From: Owenia fusiformis
Lineage: Eukaryota > Annelida > Polychaeta > Sabellida > Oweniidae
Assembly: GCA_903813345.2 (NCBI GenBank)
Contig: CAIIXF020000008.1
Location: 12,057,278 to 12,121,277 of the forward strand
Length of the DNA: 64,000 bases
Reading direction: 5' to 3'
Positions within the stretch are counted from its first letter, which is position 1; the number at the start of each line of letters is the position of its first letter. Made by a program: the position numbers and the translations under genes. Below, piece after piece: positions 48,916 through 61,810 of this stretch. The notes beneath the pieces are model-generated. The model was not told where the DNA came from. It ran no database searches and saw nothing but the letters and a program-made list of their open reading frames with translations.

Positions 48916-51595
48916 TGGTGACATGATTTAATTTTTGAAAGAACTTTAAAAAAATATTTGCTTTAAGTTTTTATATATTTATTATTTCAGGATAACTTAA
49001 GCTTGATAAATAAAACCAGCAACTGTTCTTACTCTAAGAGCGAGGAGGAAAATTCTTAATAAATGGAGTATAGTTGGTTTGGCAGCATTTTCAGTTAGGG
49101 GGAAGTCTTGGATGAAAATTCTACCTAGGTGATAGCTTCACAGAGTGGTACATAATTCTTTTTTTTCAGGGGTTAGCCCCCACCCCCCAAAAACACCCCA
49201 CCTCGGTAAAATAATTTTTTCATTCTCAATTACTTTATATATCTTGATGTTTGTAAGTTACATACATAGACATTATATATATGAATCATTTGAAAAATAT
49301 ATAATGCCAATCACTCCTACAGAATTTGAATAATAGTACAAAGTGTGTACCCTAGGGGGCAAATTCGTGACCCATTTTCTTACTATTTAGAGCCTCACTT
49401 TTCATTTAGACACTGGAAGACATTGGAAAAATTCATGTGAAGTGCCCAGTAGCAGGCCTATGAGCCTTGAAAGGTTCAAATTAATTGAATCAGTAGGAGC
49501 CAAGAAAAAAATTGTTGATTTTTTGAAAATTTTGACATTTTCGAGATGGGTGATTTTGTGTATGACTATAGCTGACGCTTATAGTTTCTAGATCCATCCC
49601 TCTTTGATGTTAAATATGGTTTTAAAGTGTAGAACTAAGATGTAAAAAATAATTAAAATGGGTTTTAAGGAAGGTTAAAGTTTTAAATAAGTCCAAAATT
49701 TGAAGAATTGTACAATATCAGGTCTGAATTTACGAATTTCAGGTATGACCTTGGATGACCCTTATGTTTTTTATATCTGTCCCTCTTTGATGATATTTAT
49801 GGTTTTTTAGTAACAAACTAAGCTGTAAAATATAATTTAGATGGATTTTAAGAAGGTTTAAGGATTTTAACAAGTCAAAATTTGAAGAATTGTACTATAT
49901 CAGGTCTGAATTTATGAATTTCAGGTAAGACCTTGGGTAAGCCTTATATTTTTTACACCAGTCCCTCTTTGATGATATGTATTGTTTTGTAGTGTGGAAC
50001 TAAGATGTAAAAAAACAATTAAGATGGATTTTAAGAAGGTTTTAGGATTTTCACAAGTTCAAAATTTGAAAAATTGTACAATATCAGGTCTGCAATTAAC
50101 ACATTTCAAGTATAACCTTGGTTGGTTCACATGTTTTTTTACACCTATCCCTTTTTCATGATATATTTGGTTTAGTAGTGTTGAAATTAAATTATATGTA
50201 TAACATAATTTGGATGGGTTTTAAAAAAACTAAATGTTCTAAATAAGTTCAAAATCTTGGCGAATTGTACAATATCAGATCTGAAATTAACAGATTTCAA
50301 GTATAACCTTTGTTGGGCCTTATGTTTTTAACATCCCTTTTTGATGATATATATATATGGTTTAGCAGTGTGGAACTAAAAGGTAAAACATAATTAAAAT
50401 GGGTTTTAAGGAGGTTTAAGGTTTTAAACAAGTTCAAAACTTGACAAATTGTACAATATCAGACCTGAAATAAACGAATTTTAGGTATAGCTTTAGATGA
50501 GCTTTACATATGTTTTTTACATATATCTCTCTATGATAACATATATGGTTTTGTAATATGGAACTAAAGTGTAAATCATAATTTAGATGGGTTTTAAGGA
50601 AGTTTTAGGTTCTAAAGAGGTTCAAAACTTGACAAATTGTACAATATCAGGTTTAAATTATGTTATAAATTAACAAATTTCAGGTATATATTTGAATGAT
50701 CTTCGTGCTCTTTACATTCTAAACCTCTTTGATGATTTTCATGGTTCTATAGTGTGGGACTAAAATGTAAAACATAATTTAGGAATTTTGGGTTTTAAGG
50801 AAGTTTTACCCTAATGTCTGCAGGGGATGGGGGGGGGGGGGGTCAAATTGACCTACCCCTCTGGTTTTTAAATGGTACTTTTTGCAAGTTTTTCTTGTGC
50901 CATCATTATTATTTTTAGCTCGAGCCACACATAAATGACACATTTTGGTGTAAAGATCAAGGTGATTGGGGGTAGAGGTGCAAAGTTATGATATTCCGAA
51001 GTTGATCCCAATAAAAATGAAATTTATGAAATATCGATGGTTATCCTGTTTTTAATACTATAAAAAATGCAAAATGATGATAATTTCTAGATAATCATTT
51101 AGCAATAAGTAATAAATATAAACCTCCTTAAAACCCCAAATTCTTAAATTTTGTTTTACATTTTAGTTCCACACTACAAAACCATGTAAATCATCAAAGA
51201 GGTTAAGAATTTCAGACCTAATATTGTAAAATTTGTTTTGTTTTGAACTTCTTCAAAACCTTAAAGAGAGAATCAGATCCAGCAAGCAGCCAAACAAAAT
51301 ATTGTTTAAATTTTTGAATATTTCTGGCTTATGTCATTCCTTTTCATGTCTATTTGCTAAAAATCCCCAAAGTGCACACTTTAGTGTAGGAAAACTAAAG
51401 ATTTCTATAATAATGTATTATTTTTCCATAAGAATGGTTACCATTTTTATTATTTTGGGAGTATATAAACACATTTCCCCCATTTTTGCACTTTGAATCC
51501 ATTATAACTTCATCAGTTTTTAACACATCATGAATCTTTTTAACTTCCTTAAAACCGATCGATCTAAATTATGTTTTACAACTTAGTTCCATACT

Positions 51596-53758
51596 CACCC
51601 TATGCTTAGTGAGCGGACCTAATTTCAAGGGCGATGGTAAAGACGAGACAGGGCGCCCAAACCTAACTATGGCGGACCAGCAGTAAGTTTATTTCTCTAA
51701 GTTCTACTCTTTATTGGCCATGTGCTGGCCTGTAACTAGGTGCACTGATGCTTCAGATGCCCATAATTAGATTTGTAATGTAAGAAAGATTCATACTTAT
51801 ATGTGAAATGGATACGAAGTGATGTGAAAAGAAAAATTAATTTTCTGCATATTTTTTTTCGATTATTTTCAAAATAATGATACTTCTCCTGCATAGAATT
51901 CCTTGATATTGCATGTAATTATTGTTGATGAACGTATTTATATCGTAAACCCATCCATTTCCCAATTTGAGCCGTAATTGCAGTCAAATCAGGAGATTTT
52001 GATTCCTCGAAAGGAAGAGCAATGGTTATGGTAATAAAAGCATGTTTGGACGAGCCGTGGAATAGGGATTACATTTATCCTGTTTATTTTCAGATATGTG
52101 GGATTCCAGTGTTACTACTGTCACGGAAAATCAAAAGACATTGATGAAATAATACACCACCTGATCAATAAACAATTTACACAATGTGTTAACAGTGATT
52201 ATGTTGTCTCAGAAAAAATTAATCTGACAAAAGTTTATCCCACAGTGCAGAAACTTGTGACTACATCTGTCATGTTAACAACCTCTGACTACATCTGCCA
52301 TGTTAACAACCTCTCACTACATCTGTCATGGTAACAACCTCTGACTACATCTGTTATGTTAAAAACCTCTATCTACATCTGCCATGTTAAAAACCTCTGA
52401 CTACATCTGCCATGTTAACAACCTCTCACTACATCTGTCATGGTAACAGCCTCTCACTACATCTGTCATGGTAACAACCTCTGACTACAACTGTTATGTT
52501 AACAACCTCTAACTACATCTGCCATGTTAACAACCTCTCACTACATCTGTCATGGTAACAACCTCTCACTACATCTGTCATGGTAACAACCTCTGACTAC
52601 ATCTGTTATGTTAACAACCTCTAACTACATCTGCCATGGTAACAACCTCTGACTACATCTGCAGTGTTAACAACCTCTGATTACATCTGCCAAATTAACA
52701 ACCTCTCACTTCATCTGTCATATTAACAACCTCTGACTTCATCTGTCATGTTAACAATCTCTGACTACATCTGTCATATTAACAACCTCTGACTACATCT
52801 GTCATGTTAACAATCTCTGACTATATCTGTCATATTAACAACCTCTGACTACATCTGTCATGTTAACAATCTCTGACTCTATCTGCCATGTTAACAGCCT
52901 CTGACTACACTTGTCATGTAAATAAAGTCTGACTTCATTTATTATGTTAACAATTTCTGAATACACCTGCCATGTTAACAACCTTTGACATCAACAATCT
53001 CTGACTACATCTGTCATGCGTCTGATTTTTTATGACTTTGTCAACATTTGTTAAAAAGTGTGGGCCAGTTACCATTTATACAATTTTAAAATTCTTTTAA
53101 GTTATTCTATTTATTCGTTCAACAACCAACACTTTTTGATAAATCATAAAATCAAGTGACTACATGTTTTGCAAGTTTTTACCATTGATTGAAGCCTATG
53201 ACAACCTTGCCCAAATTCATTAATTTATTAATTGACAGTGTACATTTTAGCTGAATTTAGCAGTACACGTAGCAGCTAAGTGCTTGCCCATAGCCACTCC
53301 TCTTCGCAAATTACATCGCCATTGCTCGTCATCGAAATTCTGATCGCCGAATAGTAAACATTCATTTTGTATTGGATGTACATAACTAGAGACCGCCTTA
53401 TTTCGCATATATGAAAAAATAAAACATATCTAGGTACATGTATCTTTATATGTGACATCGATCAGGAATTATTGACATATTGACAATATTAGGTTGTAAT
53501 TTCTTGCGGTAAATTCAAATTGTATCTTTAAACGACTGTTTCATCTTAACTATTCGTTTTATTGGATGTAAAACAAACGGTATGCATAGTTTAACATCTT
53601 TCACTTCTAAAACAGCATAAAATATCACAATACCATCACCTAATGCTGCAATAATACGACTTAAAATGTTATGGTACTGATATTCTTTGGTTTTTGGGCG
53701 CCATGTCTCGTCTTTACCATCACCCTTGAAATTAGGTCCGCTCACTAAGCATAGGGTG
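51596..53758. mobile_element. CACCC-TIR element, copy 2, nested in the fold-back element
   Basis: TIRs of about 65 bp start CACCCTATGCTTAGTGAGCGG and extend through GGTAAAGACGAGACA..GGCGCC. ATACT is directly repeated at 51591-51595 and 53759-53763. The insertion splits a 182-bp unit whose two halves (ACTTAGTTCCATACT and ACTACTAAACCATATAT) rejoin exactly when it is removed. Same family as 42197-43189. The interior contains the minisatellite at 52250-53020 and no transposase. Confidence 0.85.
52250..53020. repeat. 28-bp minisatellite (AACAACCTCTGACTACATCTG)
   Basis: About 27 units of CATGTTAACAACCTCTGACTACATCTGT, with the variant CTCACTACATCTGTCATGGTAACAAC, inside the nested TIR element. The plus-strand frame at 52098-52334 runs into it and is not a gene. 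Confidence 0.9.
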
Positions 53759-56342
53759 ATACTACTAAACCATATATATCATCATAGAGAGATATATACC
53801 TGAAATTCGTTAATGTCAGATATGATATTGTACAATTTGTCAAGTTTTGAACAGCTTTAAAACCCTAAACCTTCTCAAAACCCATCTAAATTATGTTTTA
53901 CCTCTTAGTTCCACACTACTATATATTATCAACCATATATTATACATGTATAATCATTGAGAGAGAGATGTAAAAAACGAATAAGGGCCATCCACAGTTT
54001 ACACAGTTTACAATTCTTCATATTTTTAACTTGTTTAATACCTGTCTAACTTATGTTTAATATCTTAGTTCAACACTACTAAACCATATATGTCATCAAA
54101 AACGGATAGGTGTAAAAAACATAAGGCTCGTCAAAGGTAATACCAAAAATTCATTTATATCAGCTCTGATATTGTACAATTCGTAAAAATTTGAACTTGT
54201 TGAAATCCTTAAACTTCTTTAAAACCCATCTTAATTATATTTTACATATTAGCTCCACACTACTAAAAATATATCCATATATCATCAAAAAGGGATAGAT
54301 GTTAAAAAATATAAGGGCCAAGCAAGAGTATACTTTAAATTCGTTAATTTCTGATATTGTACAATACGCCAAGATTTTGAACTTGTTTAAAACGTTAAGC
54401 TTCTTTAAAACCTATCTAAATTATGTTTTACATATTTCCACACTACTAAACCAAATATATTATGAAAAGGGGATAGGTTTAAAAAACATATGGACCAACC
54501 AAGGTTATACTTGAAATTTGTTAATTGCAGACTTGATATTGTACAATTCTTCAAATTGTTTAAATCCTTAAACCTTCTTAAAATGCATCTAAATTATTTT
54601 TTACATCATAGTTTCACACTACAAAACCATACATATCATCAAAGAGGGACAGATGTAGAAAATATAAGGTTCATCCAAGGTCTTACCTAAAATTTGCAAA
54701 TTCAGACCTAATATTGTACAATTATTCAAAACTTGTTCGAATCCTAAAACCCTCTCAAAATTCATCTAAATTATATTTTACATCTTAGTTCCATACCATA
54801 AAACCAGGAATATCATCAAAGGGGATATAGATGTAAAAAAATGTAAAAAACAAAAGGTCGTCCACGGTCATACGTGAAATTCAAAAATACAGATCTGATA
54901 TTATACAATTCTTCAAATTTTGGACTCATTAAAATCCTTAAACACTCTTCAAAACCATCTTAATCATTTTTGCATCTTAGATCCACACTACAAAACAATA
55001 CATATCATCAAAGAGTGACAGATGTAAAAATATAAGGCCCATCCAAGGTCTTACCTGAAATTCGTAAATTCAGACCTGATTTTTGTACAATTCTTCAAAT
55101 TTTGAACTCATTAAGATCCTTAAACCTTCTTAAAATTCATCTACATTATATTTTACATCTTAGTTCCACACTATAAAACCATGAATATCATCAAAGAGGG
55201 AAGGATGTAAAAAACGTAAGGCTCGTCCAAGGCCATACCGGAAATTCATAGATTCAGACCTGATATTGTACAATTCTTCAAATTTTGGACTCAATTTAAA
55301 ATCCTTAAACCTTCAAATCCATCTAAATTATTTTTACTCATTAGTTTCACACTACAAAACCATACATATCATCAAAGAGGGACAGATGTAAAAAATATAA
55401 GGCTCATCCAAGGTCTTACCTGAAATTCATAAATTCAGACCTTATATTGTACAATTCTTCAAATTTTGGACTTGTTAAAATCCTTAAACCATCTTAAAAA
55501 CCATCTAAATTATTTTGTACATCTTAGTTCCATACTACAAAACCATAAATATCATCAAAAGGGGACAGATGTAAAAAATCTAAGGCTCATCCAAGGTCTT
55601 ACCTAAAATTCGTAAATTCAGACCTGATATTGTACAATTCTTTGAATTTTGAACTTGTTTAAACTTTTAACTTCCTTAAAACCCATTTTAATTATTTTTT
55701 ACATCTTAGTTCCATACTTCAAAACCATATTTATTATCAAAGAGGGATAGATCTAGAAACCATAAGCCTCAGCTATTGTCATACACAAAATCACGTCTCT
55801 AAAAAATGTCAAATTTTTCAAAAAATCAACAATTTTTTTCTCTGCTCATACTGATTCAATTAATTTGAACCTTTCAGGGCTTATAGCCCTGCTACTGGGC
55901 ACTTCAGGTGAATTTTTCCAATGTCTTGCAGTGTCTGATTGAAAAGTGGGGCTCTAAATAGTAAGAAAATGGGTCACGAATTTGCCCCCTGGGGTACATA
56001 CTTTGTACTATTTTTCAAATTCTGTAGGAGTGATTAGCATTATTTATTTTTCAAATGATTCATATATATAATGTCTATGTATGTAACTTACAAACATCAA
56101 GATATCTAAAGTTATTGAGAATGAAAAAATTATTTTACCGGGGTGGGGTTATTTTGGGGGGTGGGGGGCTAATCCCTGAAAAAAAAGAATTATGTACCAC
56201 TCTGTGAAGCTATCACCTAGGTAGAATTTTCATCCAAGACTTCCCCCTAACTGAAAATGCTGCCAAACCAACTATACTCCATTTATTAAGAATTTTCCTC
56301 CTCGCTCTTAGAGTATCTAGTAAAATCTCATTGAGGTTTCTT

Positions 56343-56974
56343 TTATTCCATTTCTCCTCTTTCACAATTCTTTGAGTGACAACGCAATGAGTTCATTTGT
56401 GCAAATCTCTTTCCACAATTTTTACATTCATATGGTTTCTCTCCAGTGTGAATTCTCTCATGAACTGTTAAATTGTCCTTGCGTCCAAATCTTCTTCCAC
56501 AGACCTCACAGACAAAATGTCGGCCATGTTCTCTCTTATGAGAATTCAGCCTACTAAGATCGCAAAAAGCTTTTCCACATTCCTGGCAAACATGTGGCTT
56601 TGTTTCTTTATGTATATAATAATGCCGATTCAGCATACCTGATGTCTTTACTTTTGTACCACAAATATGGCAAATGTGGAATTTACTTTTATCATGTGTT
56701 AAACGATGACCAATCAGGGTCATCTTACTTTTACAACGAAAATGACAAATGTGACATTCGTAATTTTTTTGCTCTTTGTGACAAATCATATGTGCAGTCC
56801 AAGTATGAAGATCTTTTGCTTCAAATGGACACATTGTACATCTTATTGGTTTTGGTCCACGGTGATCTCTCATGTGGGAGAAAAATTGATGGTTGTTTTT
56901 CATTGTTGCATCACAAGTGTCACAATGATAGACTCGATCTCCCTTTTCATCTACAGTCACATATGGTCTTGGCC
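56343..56974 (-). CDS. C2H2 zinc-finger terminal exon C3
   Basis: 209 codons after a TTCAG acceptor, phase 1, leader GPRPYVTVDEKGDRVYHC. Seven fingers; helix -1/2/3/6 residues are F2 DHTA, F3 SMTG, F4 TGMR, F5 DSRS, F6 RDNV, F7 QNSC. TGEKP precedes F7, which is C2HC (HSKNC). The stop is within GAATAAAA, overlapping AATAAA. The fold-back element ends only 27 bp beyond the stop, so it now supplies nearly all of the downstream sequence. Confidence 0.88.
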
Positions 56975-57800
56975 CTGAAACAATGAAAAAGAAAAAATTA
57001 ATACAAAATATTAAGATAAAGACAAGCAGATTTTCCTGCTAAATCTAGAATTGTTTAATTGAATGAAATATGATTCAAAAATAATCCCCAATCTTTACAA
57101 ATTAGTGAAGATGACAAAATAGGTAACATCTTTTGGACCACCCTGTTAAAAGTTTTTGTTATTTTTGTAATACAGAGTGTCCCAAAAATCATATCCAAAT
57201 AAGAGGAGAATAAGTTTTTTCTTTATTGAAAAAGTAGAACGTTTTCAATAAGCACTTAAAAATTCATAGAAATTTGTGTATTATATTACTTCCTGGGAAA
57301 TTTAACATCTTAGACAACTTGCCCTAAATTACCCTCATCATGATCAATGCAAATATGCTTAAAATTTAACATTGACAAATTGATGATTGTACTTAAACGA
57401 GCTTTTCTCTTTAAAACTAAAAAGTGTTACCTCATGAAACTTTCAAATATTTATGATCATTGCATTGTCTCAGTCTTCATCCCTAACATAGTTATTTCAT
57501 GTTTGCATCGGCTTTAGATAATTTAATTGTCTGAAAATAATAGTCTGAAAATAATCCTCCTATTCAGTGTTCATATTGGGACAATTTTTGGCCATGTTTA
57601 TCTCAGTGCAATTTTTGGGACACCCTTTATCAATGTAAGAGTTGCTTGTTGTGCTGAAACATATTTTGAAATCAATTTGACAAAGTCTGAGGTGGGAATA
57701 AATTGCCAGCCTGTAGATGAGCTCAACTAAATATGTTAACGTGCAACATCTCCATTGTGATTGTTTCAATAGTTTACATGTTCAATCAATGCCTTCCCAA
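56975..57800. other. Intron segment duplicated with exon C3/C4, carrying a mariner-type MITE
   Basis: TTTGGACCACCCTGTTAA, GAAACATATTTTGAAATCA and GCAACATCTCCATTGTGATTG recur upstream of exon C4 (59406-60105), showing that exon and intron were duplicated together. Confidence 0.65.
57173..57627. mobile_element. Mariner-type MITE, 455 bp
   Basis: Ends CAGAGTGTCCCAAAAAT and inverse-like ATTTTTGGGACACCCTT, flanked by TA on both sides. Absent from the paralogous interval near 59450, which gives an empty-site comparison. Confidence 0.7.
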
Positions 57801-58268
57801 CTGTTTTGGCTGGAAGTACCAAGCCCTCCACTACATGGACTAGCAAAACTGCATTTGCTTTAAGTACATAGCCCTCCACTACCATGGACTAGCAAAACTG
57901 TCTTGACTGTAAGTACCAAGCCCTCCACTACATGGACTAGCAAAACTGTCTTGGCTGTAAGTACCAAGCCCTCCACTACATGGACTAGCAAAACTGCCTT
58001 GGCTGTAAGTACCAAGCCCTCCACTACATGGACTAGCAAAACTGCCTTGGCTGTAAGTACAAAGCCCTCCACTACATGGACTAGCAAAACTGCCTTGGCT
58101 GTAAGTACCAAGCCGTCCACTACATAGACTAGCAAAACTGCCTTGGCTGTAAGTACCAAGCCCTCCACTACATGGACTAGCAAAACTCCCTTGGCTGTAA
58201 GTATCAAGCGCTCTACCTCATGGACTAGGAAAACTGTCTTGGCTGTAAGTACCAAACGCTCTACTACA
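57801..58268. repeat. 48-bp minisatellite, about ten copies
   Basis: Unit CTGTAAGTACCAAGCCCTCCACTACATGGACTAGCAAAACTGCCTTGG. Because 48 is a multiple of three, open frames of 148 (minus) and 74 (plus) codons arise by chance. A single unit-like sequence sits at the paralogous place near 60135, so the array grew after duplication. Confidence 0.92.
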
Positions 58269-58614
58269 CTATAATAACTAGCATGGACAATTTGTACTAA
58301 AAACATGTTTGACAGGAATAAGATAAAATAAAATAACTTCTAATTTTGCTTGAATGAGTATATTCAATCTCTATAATAATTAAATTGGAGCTGGTGCAAT
58401 ATATTATATTATATACAAAATAAAGTTCATCAAATAATAACATATTATACACCTCACTCTTAAAAGTATGTATGGAAAATTTGATTAACTAAAAAAGTTC
58501 TAACAAATTACTGGTACTACTTAATAAAAAATAAACATTTCCCTCCAAACAAATATATTCTTTGTGTTTCATTTAATATTCACAATAGTTTTGCTTATAT
58601 CTCATTCTGTTTTG
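58269..58614. other. AT-rich 3' flank of exon C4
   Basis: No organised feature beyond possible 3' UTR sequence. Confidence 0.45.
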
Positions 58615-59246
58615 TTATTTCATTGATCTCCTTCCACAAGTCCTAGAGTGGACATTCAGTGAGTTTATTTGCACAAATCTTTTGCCACAAGCTTTACATT
58701 CATATGGTTTTTCTCCAGTGTGAATTCTCTCATGAGCTGTTAAAGTAGCATTGCGTCCAAATCTTTTTCCACAAAACTTACACACAAAATGTCGACCATG
58801 TTCCTTCATATGACATTTCAGCCTAGTTGGATCACTATAAGGTTTTCCACATTCCCGGCATACATGTGGTTTTGTTTCTTTATGTATCAAAGAATGCTTT
58901 CTCAGCATGCTCAATGTCTTTGTTGTTGTGCCACAAATATGACATATGTGAAACTTATTAATATCGTGAACCTTCCGATGAATAGACAGAGCCACAAAAC
59001 TTTTACAACGAGCATTACATATGTGACATTCATAATTTCTTTGTTCTCTGTGGCACATCATATGGTCAGTCCACTTACAAAGGTGTATTGCTTTGAATGG
59101 ACATGTTTTACATCTTAATGGTTTTGGTCCATGGTGATTTCTCATGTGGGAGTAAAACTGATGAGTGTGTTTCATTGTTGCATCACAAGTGTCACAATGA
59201 TAGACTCGATCTCCTTTTTCATCTACGGTCACGTATGGTTTTGGTC
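58615..59246 (-). CDS. C2H2 zinc-finger terminal exon C4
   Basis: 209 codons after a TTTCAG acceptor, phase 1, leader [18 protein letters not shown]. Seven fingers; helix -1/2/3/6 residues are F2 HCKD, F3 SVAI, F4 TSMK, F5 DTRC, F6 RATA, F7 QNSV. F6 carries NAT instead of KDN after Arg, one of only two exons whose F6 lacks Asn at position 3. F7 is C2HC (HSRTC). The tail CGRRSMK is shared with exon C6. The stop context is AAATAAC, one base off AATAAA. Confidence 0.88.
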
Positions 59247-59565
59247 CTGAAACAATGAAAAAAATTAATACAAAATAACATGAAGACAAACTGATTATTC
59301 TGCCAAATCGACAATTGTTCAATTGACTGAAATACAATGTTTCAAAACGAATCTGCAATCTTTATAAATGAGTAAGACTTAAAAGGTAACAAAATGATAA
59401 CATTGTTTGGACCACCCTGTTAATTGTTCTCTAACTATGTGTTCTTTTTGTTATAAAATGAATGTGAGTCTTGGTTGTGCAAAAACATATTGTAGAATCA
59501 GTCTGCAAAATCGGACAGAGAGCTCAATTACAGGTTCGAAAGGTGCAACATCTCCATTGTCACAC

Positions 59566-60080
59566 CGGAATAGCCTGACTATGGTAAAGTCAGATACCCT
59601 TGTCACAAATGGCGGACATAACCGTCGCTTCAACTGCTTCATCACTTGGTCCTCATTTCATGGGATTTTATTGTCGCTAAATTCTGTGCATGCATAAAGC
59701 TGAAGTGATAATGTATCATATGAAATCCCATTTTCGATCAAATTGGGTCATGAATCACCACAATATAGCGTCTTCGATATCGTCAATGATAACGGAATCT
59801 GAATTTGAGTAATTTAAAAAGACAACGGCATGGTAATTACAGTGTCCGTTGTCCCATATCTCATTTTGATCGGGTAAATAAAAGACTTTATTTCGATGGT
59901 AGAACATTATTAACTGTACAATGAGTATTAAGACACTTTGATTGATTGTTGTTCCAAAGGAATTTAGTCTAGGTGCTCTATCAAACATACAGTTCATGAA
60001 AATCTAATTGAAGCGACGGTCATGTCCGCCATTTGTGACAACGGTATTTGACTTTACCGTTGTCAGGCTATTCCTGGGTG
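59566..60080. mobile_element. MITE of about 510 bp with 75-bp TIRs
   Basis: GGAATAGCCTGAC...GTAAAGTCAGATACC...ACAAATGGCGGACAT..CCGTCGCTTCAA at the left has its inverse at 60003-60078. The paralogous interval near 57745 lacks it (CATCTCCATTGTGATTGTTTC uninterrupted), and ATTGTGA-like sequence is repeated at its flanks. Non-coding. Confidence 0.8.
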
Positions 60081-60330
60081 ATTGTGATTGTTTCAATGGT
60101 TTACATGTTTAAGCCATGTCTTCCCAACTGCCTCAGCTGAAAGTGCCACTAGCAACTACACCATGGCTCTCATCATGATAAACCATTGACATCTCAAATC
60201 TTCTCAGCCCTGAGATGTTTCAGGTGAAACAGAAAGATGCTATGAGTATCAGAATGCATGGCTCTCATGATCAATTTGTACTTCAAACACGTTTGACTGC
60301 AATATGATGAAATAACCACTAATTAAGAAT

Positions 60331-60590
60331 AAGAAATATAGACCAAAGATCAGGTGTTATATCAATGAATAAACCCTGCAGAGCTAGGCACAAACATTTT
60401 CTGTACCCTGAACATTCGAACATGAAAACTCATAAAAATATTTTGAATTTATGGTCCAACATTATTACAGACTGCCGTTATGACGTCAAACATTACTCGT
60501 ATTACCTAGGGTATTATTGACGAATAAACCCCGGGTGAAATATTGACTTCGTTCACAGTTTATAGAAGGCCATATTCGAATTTTGCTTCT
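60331..60590 (-). mobile_element. MITE copy, CRE-MITE family (5)
   Basis: AAATATAGACCAAAGATCAGG, AGCTAGGCACAAACATTTTC and CACCCGGGG-type inverse (CCCCGGGTGAAATATTGAC). TGACGTCA at 60481-60488. An internal deletion removed part of the centre. Confidence 0.7.
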
Positions 60591-60836
60591 ATCTCTACCT
60601 TTAAATTGGAGCTGGTGCATATTATTTGATAAACTTTTGATGAATTATAAACAGTTTTCATAAAATGTTTTTATATACCAGAACATCACTTTAAATAATA
60701 AATTTGATTAACTAAAAGAAAATCAAACTAATTATTGGTACTATTTAAAAATAAATAGCCTTCTTTGTATTTTATTTCAGTAATTGAAAAAATTTACAGT
60801 ATAATTCCAGTCATAAATATCTCCCTGTGTTTTCCT

Positions 60837-61360
60837 TTATTCCATTTGTCCTCTTTCACAATTCTTTGAGTGGCAACGCAATGAGTTCATTTGGGCAAAT
60901 CTCTTTCCACAACTTTTACAATCATATGGTTTCTCTCCAGTGTGAATTCTCTCATGAACTGTTAAATTATCCTTGCGTCCAAATTTTCTTCCACAGAACT
61001 CACAGATAAACTTTTTGCCATGCTCCCTCTTATGAGCTGTTAGCCTAATAGGGTCACGAAAAGCTTTACCACATCTCTGACAAATGTGAGGTTTTGTGTC
61101 TCTAGTTTTGTGGTTTTTCAACCATGCATTGCATATGTTACATTGGTAATTAGACTCGTTTCTATGGGACATAGTATGTAGCGTCCAATCATACAAAGTA
61201 TTTGTTCTATATAGACACCTGCTACACCTCATTGGTTTTGGTCCATGGTGGTTCTTCATATGAGTAAAAAACTGCAGATTATTTTTCATTGTTGCATCAC
61301 AAGTGTCACAATGATAGACTCGATTTCCTTTTTCATCTACAGTCACATATGGTCTTGACC
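60837..61360 (-). CDS. Zinc-finger terminal exon C5 with internal deletion
   Basis: 173 codons after an ACAG acceptor, phase 1, leader GSRPYVTVDEKGNRVYHC. F1, F2, F5, F6 and F7 are intact (F2 TYDL, F5 DIRA, F6 RDNV, F7 QNSC). An in-frame deletion of about 35 codons compared with exon C2 fuses the start of F3 (YQCNICNAWLKNHK) to the F4-F5 linker (TRDTKPHIC), removing F4 and leaving F3 with two Cys but no His pair. The frame remains open to the stop, which lies in GAATAAAG and overlaps AATAAA. It may still work as a five-finger exon, with F1-F2 separated from F5-F7. Confidence 0.85.
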
Positions 61361-61810
61361 CTGTAACAAAAGAGTACATTATGTCAGATATGTCGAAATT
61401 TATGTTTTCATTGTAATGACAATTTACACACATACTAGGAAATGCCTGCTCTTATATGAATCTGGGTTTTCCTGTTTGGAATGCACCACAATCTCTTTTT
61501 ATATTTTATTGTTATAAATACAATATTAGAAAAATATACGTATGAGCAGGTCAACTGGAGCAGTATGTAGTTGTGCTTGACAAACGCAGGGGGTTCTTTT
61601 AATGACAGCAAACAACAGAGGATTATCTAGAGTTGTTTTTACTAGATAGTAAAATGTATATAGGAATTTGACAATAGACAGGCAACAATAAAGATATTTT
61701 TGATACATGGGATTATGTGTATTTTCTGAATGTAATAAACTCAAGACAAGAGTAATGTATATTTATATAAATCTATAGTATATTTCTGTTTTATATCTCA
61801 TTCTGTTTTG
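61361..61810. other. Intron/3' flank
   Basis: No recognised feature. The minus frame at 61526-61744 shows no family resemblance. Confidence 0.5.

Larger units (their letters stand above)
49030..56315. mobile_element. 7.3-kb fold-back element with satellite-like arms
   Basis: Outer inverted repeats TACTCTAAGAGCGAGGAGGA and inverse, matching closely over about 280 bp inward (through the CCCCACC-rich stretch and TTATTGAGAATGAAAAAATT). TCT may be a 3-bp target duplication. Inside, both arms consist of head-to-tail units of about 182 bp sharing GTACAATATCAGGTCTGAA, AGTGTGGAACTAA and GATGGGTTTTAAG: about seven in the left arm (49500-50860) and roughly a dozen in the right (51100-55800). The arms switch orientation near 50850-51100. 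No coding sequence was found. Structure resembles Foldback/TU-type elements; that assignment is inference. Confidence 0.8.

Noticed and set aside
52250-53020. CRISPR-like array of regularly spaced repeats
   Set aside because: No unique spacers between conserved repeats: the whole 28-bp unit repeats, so it is a minisatellite in a eukaryotic transposon.
57860-58306. 148-codon minus-strand and 74-codon plus-strand open frames
   Set aside because: Created by the 48-bp minisatellite, whose period is a multiple of three. No start context or domain.
59407-59697. 96-codon plus-strand frame
   Set aside because: Runs across the border of a MITE and paralogous intron sequence; no domain or conserved counterpart.
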